Below, piece after piece: positions 26,627-38,899 of a stretch of DNA of 64,000 bases (positions within the stretch are counted from its first letter, which is position 1; every line of letters starts with the position of its first letter). Source of the stretch: Halocaridina rubra (lineage: Eukaryota > Arthropoda > Malacostraca > Decapoda > Atyidae); NCBI GenBank assembly GCA_037179515.1, contig JAXCGZ010020990.1:17501-81500 (forward strand), written 5' to 3'. Under the pieces are notes generated by a model. That model saw only the letters and a list, made by a program, of their open reading frames with translations. It had not been told where the DNA came from and searched no databases. The position numbers and the translations under genes were made by a program.

Positions 26627-27989
26627 CTGAAAGAAAGATTGAAAATAAAAATTTACATGAAAAGACATTGAAAGACTGACCCAGTAAAATTTACACAATA
26701 AATACCCATCTGGTTTTAAGAAAATCTAAAATGCAAAACATACCAAAAGTAATTATTTTTCAACATGATGCCCTGTCCTATTAAACTTAGTACATGATGT
26801 AAACTAGTAACAGCCATAAGTTAGTAGGACTGCTAAAGATTCGGAACCCCTGACACCTATTTTGTTGTTACAGGAGCAGTATATAGACTATTACATTTAT
26901 ATATGACAGATGATTATTTAAAAATACTGAGAAACATTATTTTTTTTATTTTCAATTAAGATGCCAAATCCTGCTGGCCTGTGGGATAGCCACAAATGTA
27001 AGGAATGAGCTAATAACTGCAAAGCTTAAATATGCTCTGTCTATACTTGTTCCTCTACTTATTATAATGTGACAAGAAAAGGTCAGTCCCAACAATTAGT
27101 AGTAGGGAATACAAGCGTGAAATTAAATATCCCCTTTCACAACATATATCAATTGCTTTCTCTTAAGAGAACCAGAAAGGTGGCACAAATGTAGCGACAG
27201 ATCCAAGGAAGTATAACCTCAATATACCGTGAAAATCATGATCTTCTTTGGCATTATGTGGCTAGAAAGATGGAGAATTGGCAGCCTTCCCACCCTAACA
27301 TTATAAGCCACTTTCTAAAATAAGCCAGAAATATCACCGTGTCCATAACTGTAGTAAAATCTCTTTTCCCTGAGACTGACAGCACCCCTACTCTCTCCCT
27401 CTCAGTCTCCCTCTATGAATTGCATACAAAAAGTGGGTAGAATTCTATCTCCCAAGTCACCAGAAGCATTACTTATCTTTTTTCAAAATAGATTCCATAT
27501 CATGTTAAGTTAGCAGGAGGGCCACAAGTATATCAAGAGAAATAAGGTTACATCTCTTCAATACAGTCTGTTCATTCTCATTTTCCCTGCCAGTTGTTCT
27601 GTGACATGAAGAAATCTTCAAGGAAAGAGTAATTAAGCCTTCCTTCCTACCCTATCCATATTAATCACTTCCTACGATAGACAGAGTATGTGAGTGAAGA
27701 ATTATATCTCCATCATCACCCTGTATACTGCTTTATATTTCTTGTAAGGAACTATCATGTGATGCTGAATGAGGAAGGTGGTTTCAAGTGTTGTGAGAGC
27801 ATAGTGAAAGCATGCTTTTAACATATATATAATAATACACTATGAGAAAACAAATTCAGAGAGAGATTGGCAGCCCACCTTTCACCAGGTATATTACTTG
27901 ATATATTATGTAAAAGCAAAGCCTAGATATATAACAATATTACCTCTCACCTTTGATCACCAAGTATTGCATGCCTAACTCTCACTTAC
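26627..27989 (-). other. Putative intron between the kinesin-like exons
   Basis: On the minus strand it begins GTAAGTGAGA at 27989 and ends TTTCAG at 26627. No coding sequence or repeat arrays recognised inside. Confidence 0.45.
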
Positions 27990-28134
27990 CTGAATTTTAG
28001 AGCTAGGCTTCAAAACTTTCAGCTCCGATAGTTCCTTCATAACTAACATTTTAGCTTGCCCTTTCTGCTCTTGTTTTAATTCTGTTATTTGGCTTTCAAG
28101 TTCTTGAACCCTCTTATGATGTTGTTTGGCAATC
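27990..28134 (-). CDS. Chromokinesin (kinesin-4, KIF4/KLP3A-like) coiled-coil exon
   Basis: A 145-base internal exon with acceptor TTATTGCCATAG and consensus donor CAG|GTAAGTGAGA. It encodes 48 residues, IAKQHHKRVQELESQITELK through LKPSSKIQ, strongly predicted coiled coil. The pattern ELESQI.ELK...QAKML.MKE...SKIQ matches the stalk of chromosome-associated kinesin-4 motors, which carry chromosome arms along spindle microtubules. The first base completes a split codon (phase 2), the end is phase 0. No motor-domain exons were found in the window, so this is a partial gene or a duplicated fragment. Confidence 0.5.
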
Positions 28135-28725
28135 CTATGGCAATAAAAACAAAAGTTTATGAAAAATACTTCAAAATAAAATGAAATAATGACAATCCAG
28201 AGGAAAATTTTTAAAGATGTCATATCCTGCTAAAATGCAACCACAACTGTATCAATGATGATGCCGTTGCTCTTCATTCTTACTTTTTCTGCCAGGAAAA
28301 AACATCATGAAGACATTGCCAAATCCTTTTCTCCCCTAACCCTCTAAGTTGGTTCTAAATTAATGCAAGGACTATCTGTACAAAAGTGATTAATTCTTCT
28401 CCTGCTTATCATAAGGGATATCCCTTTATAGTAACTTCTTAAGAGTATGCTAGGAATACACATTTATTATCCGAAAGTATAATCGAACCAAGATATCACC
28501 ATGGTTGGCTACTAAGGTTGAGGTGAAAGACTCCACTTGACAGATTGACAGGTGCAAAAAGTGGCTTTGTATTAATTACCCTCAAACCATTAACCAGTAT
28601 ACAGATTAAGATGCATACCCACTACCAAGGATGAAGGACATGGTACATGATCTTGCAAAGCACAAAGTTTTTTATTTAAAGAGTGCAAACCATCAAATCT
28701 AAACTAAGGTGTAAAGAAAACTATA
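28135..28725. other. Non-coding spacer / possible intron
   Basis: Nothing recognised apart from the splice acceptor context at its left edge. Confidence 0.35.
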
Positions 28726-28781
28726 CAGACACTCTCCAACTTACAGACAAGTTACGTTCTAAACGGCTGTACGTAAGTTAA
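28726..28781. mobile_element. Solitary Tigger-like transposon end
   Basis: TA (28724-28725) is followed by CAGACACTCTCCAACTTACA and a GTTACGTTCTAAACGG block, closely resembling the ends of the 17304-17613 MITE. No matching right end was found; Gypsy sequence starts within a few bases. Confidence 0.5.
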
Positions 28782-28784
28782 TAT

Positions 28785-29700
28785 TTGGTATCTTCATATC
28801 TAAATAATATTACTGTAGCCAAATCAACTCAACTGGAGCATGATGAAAACATCAAGAAGTTCTTCGAGGATGTTTGGAGCAAGAAAATATCTCTAAATGA
28901 ATTCAAATTAGTCATATATGTCCCTACAATCAATGTTCTAGAATACTTTATAGGTACTAACGATATAAAGCCTGATCCTGACAGATTGCTTCTACACCAA
29001 GTACTACTACTTGCCACGAATATAAGGTCGCTGCAAAGAGTCCAAGGGTTGTTTGCATACTATGCCAAATGAATTCCCAGATTCTTTGACACAACTCAGT
29101 CTTTTGTAAGTTAAAAAACCTTTCCATTAAGTGAAGCAGTAATAGTGGCATTTACTCTTTTAAAACTGCAACTTATGGATGCTGCTTAATGGTCTATGGA
29201 TAAGAAGATTCCTTTTGTTATGGAGTGCTATGTTTTGGAAATTGCCGTCTCAGCAGTCCTGAACCAAGCTGGTTGCCCAGTGGACTTTATGTGGAGGATT
29301 CTCTAAGGAAGTGACTTGCTTTACCAGGCATTGGAAAAGGAGACTACTGTTAGTATTAATGCATTTTTCCTCTGGTTACTGATAAGTAGTTTTGTGACAT
29401 TTATGCAAGACAGCAGGAAGCGAACAAAAGTAAAGAGTAATAAAATAAAAGAGTGGAGGTTGGAGCTACTATCTTTCATTATACGACACAATATTGTACC
29501 GAAACTAAAAAGACAGCCTACGGAAAACTATCAACAATAACAACTTTAAAACATGAGAAAAATCATCGAAAAATATTGTGGTGTGAGGTTACTACAAAAT
29601 TACTTAGAGTGTTGCAAAGAATATCATGTAAATGCACACATCCTGACCTGAACACCCATTATAACGTTTCCTTGACAGAGTGCACTGCATAAATTGTGTA
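28785..29700 (+). pseudogene. Ty3/Gypsy pol relic (RT C-terminus and RNase H)
   Basis: Broken frames on the plus strand contain SYLNNITVAKSTQLEHDENI (degenerate YLDD-type RT box), YFIGTNDIKPDPDRL, FAYYAK.IPRFFD (29050-29090), then RNase H motifs VMECYVLEIAVSAVLNQAG (about 29216-29275) and DSRKRTKVKSNKIKEWRLEL (29410-29470). The order is that of Gypsy pol. Several stops and frameshifts. The element is flanked on the left by a Tigger-type end and on the right by a CR1 fragment, and no LTRs were found. Confidence 0.75.
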
Positions 29701-29825
29701 GAAGAAAGCTGTGCAATCTAGTAAAGAGAGCATAAATGTACTGCTAGGTTAAGTTTTGTTTTCACACACACACACGAATGTGGTACTTATCTGCAGAATT
29801 GGAAGGATAGATACAGCTCAAAAAA

Positions 29826-30657
29826 ATAGGCCAGTTTCCTTATCGGCATAGTTTACAAAGTTATGGAGAAACTACTAAGAAAAACATCTCTCTTCACTTG
29901 GAATCCTACAACATATTGTGAGTGATACAACATGGCTTCAGAAATGGCAGATCAACAGTAACAAGTTATTGGAATATTATGAGAGGTAAGCTGGATCTTA
30001 CAGGAAACGAGAGGGATGAGCGGACTGCACACTCCTAGATTTTCAGAAAGCATTTGATACGGTGTCACACGGGAGACATATTAAGAGGCTGCAAGTACTG
30101 GCGAGAATAGGTGGAAATGCCTTGGGAAGGATAAAAACTTACTAGAATGAGGGGAAAAGAGGGTTAGAGCAAGACAGCATCTTGAATGGAGAAGGATTAG
30201 TAGTAGGGTTCCACAAGGACTTCCAGAAAGCATCTGACACTGTCCCACACAGGGGAGACTTATTTAAAAGCTCCAAACAATGGTGAGAATAGGTGGAAAT
30301 GGCTTGGAATGGATATAAACTTACTTAGAAGGGAGGTAACAGAGGGTTAGAGTAAGACACTAGGTGTCTGAATGGAGAAGAGTTAGTAGTGAAGTTCCAC
30401 AGGGTTCCTTGTATATGTAAATTACCTACTAGAGGTCATAGTTTGAAGCTTCGCAAGAAAACTTCTTTGCAGGATGTCAGGAAGTACATTTTTAATATAA
30501 GAGTACCTGATAATTGATAAGTAAGGAGGTACTTGTTGCTAACTCAATCCATAGTTTTAAGGACAAGTATAATAAGTATCACTAAGTACAAAATAGAACC
30601 GACCAGGAGACGGGAAGTTACGTGCTTGGGCTCTTTTCCGTAATCACAATTAGGTAA

Positions 30658-30661
<4 letters not shown>
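29826..30661 (+). pseudogene. CR1-like LINE copy 5, rearranged
   Basis: Matches ORF2 of copy 1 from ...RPVSL through the motif A region, then an internal duplication (a CTTCCAGAAAGCATCTGACA-type block appears at about 30040 and again at 30219), then jumps from LVYVN to TRGHSLKL, a deletion of about 650 bases, and ends with the 3' UTR hairpin and AATTAGGTAATCAC running into (CA)n. Older and more diverged than the other copies. Confidence 0.85.

Positions 30662-30691
<30 letters not shown>
30662..30691. repeat. (CA)n microsatellite at LINE tail
   Basis: A pure CA run directly continuing the final ATCAC of the LINE 3' repeat, suggesting expansion from the LINE end. Confidence 0.95.
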
Positions 30692-30695
<4 letters not shown>

Positions 30696-30923
30696 TGTAT
30701 AGATTTTTGCTGATGTACCCTACAGGCTCTCCCCATCTAAACTATTGGATAACTGACATTGGCTTTTTTCTTCAAATAATCACTACAGTGTCTGCATTAT
30801 GCATATCATTCCTTATATATACATCCATGTTCTATGAGATACTCAATTTGAAAACTGCAATGACTACAAAATTTTTTACCTAGTGCCAATACAACTGGAA
30901 AATGCAAAAGTTATAAGTCTTAC

Positions 30924-31054
30924 CTCAAATACGCTCAGTTGGTTTCCAGTCTCTAAGACCCTCATCATATACAAATATCTGCTTCCAATAGTTTTGACGA
31001 TGCTGAAGAACACAGGCCCCAAAATACTCAAAGGCTGACGTCCACTCATAGCAA
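30924..31054 (-). CDS. Candidate internal exon, unknown gene
   Basis: The minus strand has acceptor TTTCCTACCTATAG (before 31054) and donor GAG|GTAAGAC (after 30924). One phase is open across it, reading MSGRQPLSILGPVFFSIVKT and on to QLSVFE, partly hydrophobic. A second phase is nearly open. I do not recognise either. Splice signals are the main support. Confidence 0.3.
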
Positions 31055-31100
31055 CTATAGGTAGGAAATAAAATGATCTTACTATAACAAATAAAAATAA

Positions 31101-31333
31101 GAGGTGAATAAAATAAAACAGCTTATTGATCTACAAGGAAATAATGCTGCACTTTGATTTCCAATAATAAAAATCTACTTCATGAAGTACTATAATTTAG
31201 GGCAACACCAGGTAATGAGGTGGATAAAATAAAACAGCTTATTGATCTGCAAAGAAATAATGCTGCACTTTTGATTTCTAATAACAAAAAACTACTTCAT
31301 GAAGTACTATAATTTAGAGCAACACCAGGTAAT
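31101..31333. repeat. 116-bp tandem duplication
   Basis: Two head-to-tail copies, 31101-31216 and 31217-31333, each from GAGGTG(A/G)ATAAAATAAAAC to CAACACCAGGTAAT, roughly 93% alike by eye. Non-coding. Confidence 0.9.
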
Positions 31334-32794
31334 AATAAAAATGATCGCAGGATGATTTAGTAATGCACAAGAGAAACAAAATAAAAAAAATATATGCAAT
31401 AAGAATAATATACATACTAAGTCCAAGGAATAGAAGGGCATATAATTTAGTTACATAAAAACTTTGGTAGGTCAGTATACACAACACTAGTCTTATACCT
31501 AGGAGATCTTGACTTCAGCTACCCACAGTTTGGTGTCACAACAGTGGCTGACCCTGTAAATGTAGTAGGCAAATCAAGTAAACCATCAAATGTAAGGTTA
31601 ATAGTGTGATGGCATCTTCACATGCTCAGGATTTGCTAGGGGTAAAGATAGCATCCACAGCTCTTGCTTGAATATACAGCATAATCTTTTATACCCTCAA
31701 TTCCAGAGTCAGTAATCAGGTGCCTTCGTAATTGAGGAAATAACTAAAGAGTCCTCACTAGGCAGTCAACATAGGAGTATCTTCGGATCTGAATAAAAAA
31801 TATCAGTTTCATTGCTGAATAAACCACAAATATTATATTATCATCAAGATCTTGGTAGGGGACTAGGAAAAGTGCCAGGCCTGTTTTCCCTGTATACCTA
31901 TCTCTATCTCATATATTGTTTTCATGAACAGTGCAGCAACCTAGCATGAGAAGAAGAAAAATTGTTCCTCTTATTATGGCGTCAGAGCCTGGCTATATTA
32001 TCACACTCGGATAGTGTAGCAACATTGCAAATAAAGAATCTAGACACCTCAAAACTTATTACATATCCTCAAACATTTTATAACTGCTACTATTTACAGT
32101 ATTCTTCCTCTTGTTCAGGTATGTGCAGGACACGAATCTTCGTCAGATCATATTTCCCGCCTAAACTGTTCAAGGGAAATAACACAGCTGGAGAGGAAAC
32201 ACTACTAAGTACATTAACCATGGACAAGATACCTGCCAATAACTACAAATCTGAAACTCTGTCAAATGACAGAACAAATTCCATTACAGCAGTATCAGTC
32301 ATATATCGTATTGGCAGATTTTTTGGCCAGCACCCAATACCAATAATAAAGAGAAGTCATGAATTGCTATGGAGAGCAAGGTCTTACTGGGAAAGAACGT
32401 AATTCTATAATAATAATACAAAAGGAGTCAAAAGTGCTCAACTGTTTTGGAACATTACAATAATAACAACTTGGATCTGAAACAAAATGTAAGCAATGCA
32501 TACGTACGCACGCAAGCAGCAGTTTCCCAGACGTAGATATGCCTTGGCAACTTCTAGTCAGCAATTAAGGAGTTCAATCAATAGTGACCAATTCCACGTG
32601 AATTAATGATTGCCCCAAAATATTTGATTGCAATCAGCATGCCACTGTGAAGACAGAAATGATAACAAACCATGTTTAAGGAATGGCAGTATACCACAAA
32701 ACACATTTACGAGTCTACTGGAACGTGATGATACAATGACCTTTTCGAAGATAAACTAATGCCTGTAAGTAATTATATATCAGAAAGTCATAGT
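31334..32794. other. Non-coding spacer
   Basis: A 146-residue plus-strand frame (31962-32402) has no recognisable domain. No repeats or element ends seen. Confidence 0.35.
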
Positions 32795-33010
32795 TTGGCC
32801 TTTAAGAGCATAGCGATTCCAAGGCTGCCTAACAACCCATGAAGCTGAAAGACATGGGAGGAGCCACTGAAGAGCTCTCCAGATGGCAAACAATTTGTCT
32901 GCTAGTATTAAGTAATAATTTGCAAGCATCCATACAGCATAATATTTTAAAGAAGGGACAACAAATGCTGACCCCACTGAGGATATATCAGCATTAACAG
33001 ATTTCACACA
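32795..33010 (-). pseudogene. LINE RNase H fragment
   Basis: The minus strand reads ISSVGSAFVVPSLKYYAVW then ILADKLFAIWRALQWLL, resembling the start of the RNase H domain found after the RT in I/Jockey-type LINEs (GSA...P...L...ELFAI..AL). Only about 70 residues remain, with no RT next to it. Moderate similarity by eye. Confidence 0.4.
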
Positions 33011-33510
33011 ATCAATTCATATTTGAAAGGAGTCAGGAAATATTTTGTGCACTACAATAGCAGAGAATCCAAAATATGCCTGATTGCAAAGTATTTTTTT
33101 ATTGAATAATTAAAAACATGCTGCACTGCAGATGATTCTAAGGGGGTATCGAGGAGAAGACAGTAAAAGATTCAAAATAAAACAGAGGGAGGCAAAAACG
33201 ATGGTGAATCAATCTTACTGCATTTCATTTAAAGAAAGTAAGGTTAAGATTCGTTTTATGTACCCATGTATTACTCGTATTTATATATATAGTACATATG
33301 TCATCAAATACTATTTCTTTGACATATATGTCCAAAAGTCATGTAATCCACTTATGGAAAACTGCAACCTGTTCAAAATTATGAATACAAACTTACAAAT
33401 ATAAATATAAATATATAACGCTTACAGACTGGACAGAAAGCCCGCCATTTATGCTATTTAAACTTATCTTCAAAGAGACAAAGTGCATAATCAACAATAA
33501 AAATAACTAG
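33011..33510. other. Non-coding spacer
   Basis: No gene recognised; left part of the dispersed duplication described next may begin near 33460. Confidence 0.35.
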
Positions 33511-33800
33511 CTATTTGTCACACGAATTTCTGGCCAATCACATTCATATTTTCAAATATAACGCACACTCCCCGCCACTTTCAAAATGGCTTGTCAGGGG
33601 ACAATGGTAGTGTTCAAAGACACACAGTGCTGCTGGTGGCCATTTAATGAAACATAACACAAACACAAATTAAATTAATTATCTATCTGTCACATGACAC
33701 CTTCTGGCCAATCACATTCATAATTGCAAATATTAAGCACATTCACATTCAAATATCTTGCAACATGCCTGTCAGTTTCAAAATGGATTGTCAGGGTTGT
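33511..33800. repeat. Diverged direct repeat, period about 173
   Basis: The block CTATTTGTCACACG...CTGGCCAATCACATTCATA...TTTCAAAATGG(C/A)TTGTCAGG occurs at 33511-33600 and again at 33683-33797, the second with a 25-base insertion. Each contains a CCAAT-like motif. Function unknown. Confidence 0.7.
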
Positions 33801-35029
33801 AACGGTTATCTTTTGTCTATTGTGAAAAAAAATTCAAGATGATTCTAAAGCCTCAGAAATCTTTCAGGAACTTAGTGTTCTTTCCACAGATATCATTTGT
33901 TCTACATATGGTGAATGCTGCAATTTTAAACCCTCAAGAGGCAATTTTTATTGTAAAATAATACACAGAGACTCGAGTGGACAAAAAAAAAAAAGTGTGC
34001 CTTTTTAATGTGAAAAAATTACAGGAAACTTTCTTCAATTAAACACTTAAAACAAAGTGATCTATTGATATCCATTTCCTAATCCTTGTGAAAGGCAAGA
34101 ACACAGCGTGAAGCCTTAAACTGGCTAGGCCTTACCAGTGAAATGTGTAACTTGGAATAGTTTCTGCCACAAAATGTGTGCTCAGGCAGATGGCACAGAG
34201 GAGGATTGTGAAACTAGATGAGTCCAAATTTGGCAAATGTTAGTATAACATGGGTATCCAGCCTAATAGAGTTGGAAACTAAAAAACCTGTGCTGCCTTC
34301 AATGGATAAGAGAAACTTGGGAAAGCTTCTAATTTTTTAGTGCCACATTCTTTCTGGCACCACCACATATTCAGATGAATGGCTTTTCTGAATAAGTCTG
34401 CAAGAGCTGGGATAAAGCCACCACACAGTGAACCACAGTAAAGCATATGTTGTAGGCGGGGGCATTTATACACAAACCATCTAATGCGTTTGGCATGATG
34501 CTTAGTCTTGGGTGCCGTGCTCGGGGAATAAGATACATATGAACCCCAAGCACCTAGCAAGATACTTATTTATTTGAGCATACCAGAAAGACCAACTTAA
34601 CCTTCAGTTTCTGAAATATGCCAGTCTGCTGCATAAACACCCAAATTCACCAAACTGATATGCAAGGCTTGAAAATTGAGTTAGGTTAAATTCGTTAAGT
34701 AAGTTAGGTTAGGATTGGGTAGTTTAGTTGGGTTACATTACGTTTGGCTTGGTTACTTTATTTTTTAACGTAACGGTGAAGAGTTATCCACTCCCACCCA
34801 CCAATGTCAGCACATTTGAACAAGACATTGATCATTTGGTATTTCTATTACATTACTTACAATGACGAAACTATTTTTTTTCTGATAGAGATCGCTATAT
34901 ATTAAATTGTTCTCATAATCATTCTTCCTGAAAATGACTACTTGTGAACAGGGGTGGGTGAGGAAGCTAACACAAAAATTAGTGACTGCAAGAAAAACAA
35001 TGATCAGATATGATTCAAAACAATTTAAA
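33801..35029. other. Non-coding spacer
   Basis: No recognised coding sequence. Short frames at 34279-34560 are not protein-like by any family I know. A TTAGGTTAGG-containing patch at about 34680-34760 is degenerate and short. Confidence 0.35.
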
Positions 35030-35455
35030 TTTAATCTAAAAATAGTAGTACTACTGGTATTCAACAGAGCAGCTAGACTGATAGTTCTCTTGCCGACTTG
35101 AGACGAATCGCACGTTCTTACTGATCTAAAGTGGTTATCAATTAATGGAAGAATTGTTTTGAAGATAAGTATACTGTACTCATATATGAGGCCCTAAATA
35201 TTGCAATATACTTCAGAAATAAATTACAATGCTTCCATCGTGTGACTAGAGTGTCTGTTCGTAATTCATAAGAAATACATAGGCTAAACTGAGGGGAAAT
35301 AGAGAAGCTGGAACTACTGCCTTTACTCATTATGCATCACGCCTATGTAATAAGCTGCCTGAAAACTTAAAAAAAAAAAATTATATGATTATGGACTTTA
35401 ATAGGAAATTGAAACTCATTTATTCAATAAGTGCTCAGAATTAGAGACTAAGAAA
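35030..35455 (+). pseudogene. LINE RT C-terminal relic
   Basis: In broken plus-strand frames: VFNRAARLIVLLPT, DLKWLSINGRIVLKISILYSY, then a NKLPENLK-like stretch and FNRKLKLIYS. This is the standard end of CR1/L2/RTE-group ORF2 proteins. Multiple stops. Confidence 0.65.
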
Positions 35456-35799
35456 ATCAGTGAAGACTATAAACATTAAATCAGTGGTGTTATGGACTGA
35501 CAAGACATCCTAGGTTAGGATGTTAGGCCTTAAATTACAAGACAGTACACATGCTCTCTCTTAAACTGTAAAAACTTTTGCTCAGATGGAATTAAACCAA
35601 AAGTTATACATGGCCCCATAAAAAGTTCGTAATTTTTTTCAATGGGGCCCCACCTCAATTTGGAGGTGAAAATTATATATGAACTATGGTTCTTTATGTG
35701 TTCTGCACAAATATGACCTTGAAAACCGTCGGAAATTTATGCTAACTACACTTGATCGAACCTTAGCTTTCCTAAAATAATAGTCATTACTTTTACTAT

Positions 35800-36010
35800 T
35801 ACTTTTACTTTTTGTGGTTTATACCCTCCTGTAGGAGGCTTCGCCTCCTCTCTGGCGGGTCTTAAGTTTATTTAAAATTTTATTTTTTTTACTTTTTATC
35901 TCTCTCACACCTTGAAAGGCTCATTTATAGTAGAGTTAGATATCGTAGCATTTTTCAAATAAGTATGTTTTCAGTTTTTTCTTGAATTGCACCATTTTCC
36001 TATGGTTTTT
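35800..36010 (-). pseudogene. LINE 3' terminal fragment
   Basis: The minus strand reads VQFKKKLKTYLFEKCYDI and a stop, the usual C-terminus of LINE ORF2, then a 3' UTR holding a strong hairpin (GGAGGCG/CGCCTCC, about 35835-35858). About 200 bases long. Confidence 0.55.
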
Positions 36011-36719
36011 GAATGGATGAGCCATAGAACACAGTCGTAACTTACTTTGCTTTAGGTTAAGTAGGGAAAGTACGGTTTGGCTGAGTTAGCTTAGCATATA
36101 TCGACCGAAGGTTTTCATGGTCATATTCACTCAAAACACACTAAAAACCACAGGTAAAACACGAATTCCACTTCCAATTGCAGACAGGTGCAACTGTAAA
36201 AAAAAAAAGAAAAATACATATCTATCGACGTATGCGCATACCAATATAATTATTGATAGAAGTAATGGTACTTCAACGCAAGAATTGGTGTAATAAGGAA
36301 GGCTCATGAAATCACCCGCAGTTCACCATCTTAAATAAGTTCTCACTTATTTAGTGTAGTTGTGATTGCAAATCAATACATCACGGCTCCACATGCTAGT
36401 TAACTAAGGGAAAATATATATTTACCGATTTTGGAAAAGGTTCACGTTTATTTACATTTTGAAGCCATTGCCAGCTTCTTCTTTATTCTTGAAACAGGAA
36501 ACAATATCGTCGGCCAAACCAATCTAGACGGGACAGCCTCTGTAATCTTTTCAAAATATCGACCATCTATAATATGAATAGCTCTCTGTATATTTGTTTT
36601 ATATTGCTTACAAGGCTGATAGTTCTGTTATGTAACGCAACGTGAATATCCTGAGTTTTGGATGTATTATATAACGTATGTAAATCTTTGAATTATGTTA
36701 TGTTTCCGTATCAAGTTAA
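36011..36719. other. Non-coding spacer
   Basis: Nothing recognised on either strand. Confidence 0.35.
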
Positions 36720-37015
36720 ATGCCCGTTTTAAATTTGTTTATTATTTGTTAGATACTGTTGAGTACATAAAAAGGCTCTTTTCTTGAAGCTATTATGCTT
36801 TGTTTTATTGTAGGTATGCTTATATAATAATGTGTTGAATAAAGCCTTGAAGCTTTAGCAAGTGTTTCAGTCTCATTGCAGTCGGATTCTCTGAAACAAT
36901 ACCTAGAAAAAGTCTATAGTATACAATATGAAATAAAAATTAAGGTTCAGGGAACGTTCATATGCAAAATTTAATGAGCCATTTAGGGAATGTTCTTTGC
37001 CATAACCCTACAACA
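36720..37015 (-). repeat. Candidate Gypsy 3' LTR (5' part)
   Basis: On the minus strand the purine run CAAGGGAG (37016-37023) is followed by TGTTGTAGGG at 37015, a plausible polypurine tract and LTR start downstream of the Gypsy pol relic. An AATAAA lies further on (about 36803). The far end of the LTR and its partner were not found. Confidence 0.3.
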
Positions 37016-37089
37016 CTCCCTTGCTATTACAGGAGTACACTAAAATTTCAATACCTAAAAATATACTACACAAACACAAAATTAATAGT

Positions 37090-38360
37090 ATATATAATCT
37101 GGCTTTGACTGAATCGAGCATGGTGAGAAGACCTGATAACAGTAGAATGAGGTACAGCATTATTCTGCGAATTATTATCTTCTACAAGAGTGGAGCTATC
37201 ATCAAAATTAGAATTTGTTACACTCTAAGACATAGAATTATTAGTACTAGTTCCAGTTTATTCACTCTCCTCAGAATTAGACACTGCTCTCAGCAGAAAG
37301 TCTGGTTTCAACCTGCCTACAGAGACAGTGGCTAAATCTCCTGAAATTTATCTTAAAATTAAACATTTATAAAAACGCTCAAAAACCTCCAGTGGACCAT
37401 ATTATGTGCGCCACTAACCGGAGACGAACTCAATCCACTCTTACCTAAATATGTGAACAAGTCTCATGAACATATGGCTTGCTAGAACATACATGATAAT
37501 AACCTGAGGAACATTCAGAAAAATCTCATTCTTGCATTCTCCTCACTAATTCTGATACAATAAATGGACATTAAAAAATGTTTTCAAGATACGATGGGTT
37601 CTTTCAATCATACCATTAGATTGGGGGTGATATGAAGTAGATTGTAGTCTATTAAATCCAATAATAGAAGTAAGCTGCTTAATTAAAGAGGATTCAAATT
37701 GTGGACCTAGATTTGTAAAATCATACATGGGCACTCCAAAACGAGACACCCAACCATTAATAGAAGCAAAAGCTACTGCTGCAGCAGACATATCAGGGAC
37801 TGATATTGCTTCTAACCACCTTGTATTGCTGTCTATGCAAGTAAGAAAATACTCCTCTGGTGCTGTAAAAGTTTGGCTGGGAATTTTTCTCGGAGGATGA
37901 GGGCCAATTATCTAAGTGGACCCAACTCAAATCTCCCAAAAGGTGCTGTAAAATTAGTAATAGGCGCAAGAGTATAATGCTGTACCTTGGTTTGTTGGCA
38001 GGATGTAAATGCCTTAGTCCAGCTTCTAATATCACGATCCATTCTGGGCCAAAAGTACCTAGTCTTGATGAGGCATACTGTAACTTTGATCCCAGGATGT
38101 GAAATATTATGTATAAGTTGGAAAACTGATCTATGACAAGATAAGGGGAGAAATGGTCTTGGATGAGAGGTGTTGCAGTCCAACTCATGATTTTGTAATA
38201 TGAGTTTCCATTTACTTCTGTAACCAAGAATTTCTGTATTAGTGGCCTGGATCTCAGCTATGCCAGCTAAATTATACATATGCACTAAGACAGCAGATAC
38301 AGATACTAATCTAGAGAGACAATCAGCAACGACATTACCTTTACCTTTTGGATGCCAGCC
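37090..38360 (-). pseudogene. Ty3/Gypsy pol relic (RNase H end, integrase, C-terminus)
   Basis: In order on the minus strand: GNVVADCLSRL (RNase H end, 38310-38340), the integrase zinc-binding region NISHPGIKVTVCLIKTRYFW...CQQTK with the first Cys of the CxxC pair replaced by Phe, a frameshift near FELGPLR, then the core FGVPMYDFTNLGPQFES and YHPQSNGMIERTHRILK (37546-37791), and beyond a stop the pol tail with ERFYK and TVSVGRLKPDFL near 37290-37350. Truncated on the 5' side exactly at a CR1 fragment. Confidence 0.8.
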
Positions 38361-38592
38361 ATATAAAAATATCGATCAGTATCCACTCTGTCATAATCAA
38401 TAAGGAATATAAAAACCGTCATCATATCCCTCTCATTCATCTAGCTTTGAGTGATGGTAAGTTTAATTCCCTCAGCCTCTCCTCATAAATGAGATAGCAT
38501 ATTTCTGGCACCAGTCTCTTGGCATGTCTTTGAACTTTTTCCAGTGTAACTATGTACTTTTAAAAGAGTGGATTACAAAAGGGGGCTGTATA
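38354..38592 (-). pseudogene. CR1-like LINE copy 6, internal fragment
   Basis: The plus strand CCAGCCATATAAAAATATCG through CTTTGAACTTTTTCC to AAGGGGGCTG matches the minus-strand copies at 23520-23740 and 63000-63240 with about 80-85% identity by eye. It abuts the Gypsy RNase H remnant. Confidence 0.85.
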
Positions 38593-38802
38593 CCTATGCA
38601 TATGTTAGCTGCATTCTATATTAGTAGAGGATATTATTTTTGGATTCGTTTGTGTGCCTCTATACGGAAAGGGAGATCGTCTAACGATTGTCATAATAAA
38701 CTGTATTAGGATATAACGCTAAGTACGTAATAGACCACATGTTAAAGTGACACCGCTTTTCCTCATTAATTTCAATGTATTCACTATTATGAAAGTTGCT
38801 TT
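38593..38802. other. Short spacer
   Basis: Nothing recognised. Confidence 0.3.
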
Positions 38803-38803
38803 A

Positions 38804-38899
<96 letters not shown>

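Noticed and set aside
34680..34760. TTAGGTTAGG-containing patch as an interstitial arthropod telomere repeat
   Set aside because: Only two adjacent TTAGG units, the rest degenerate; chance is likely in this base composition.
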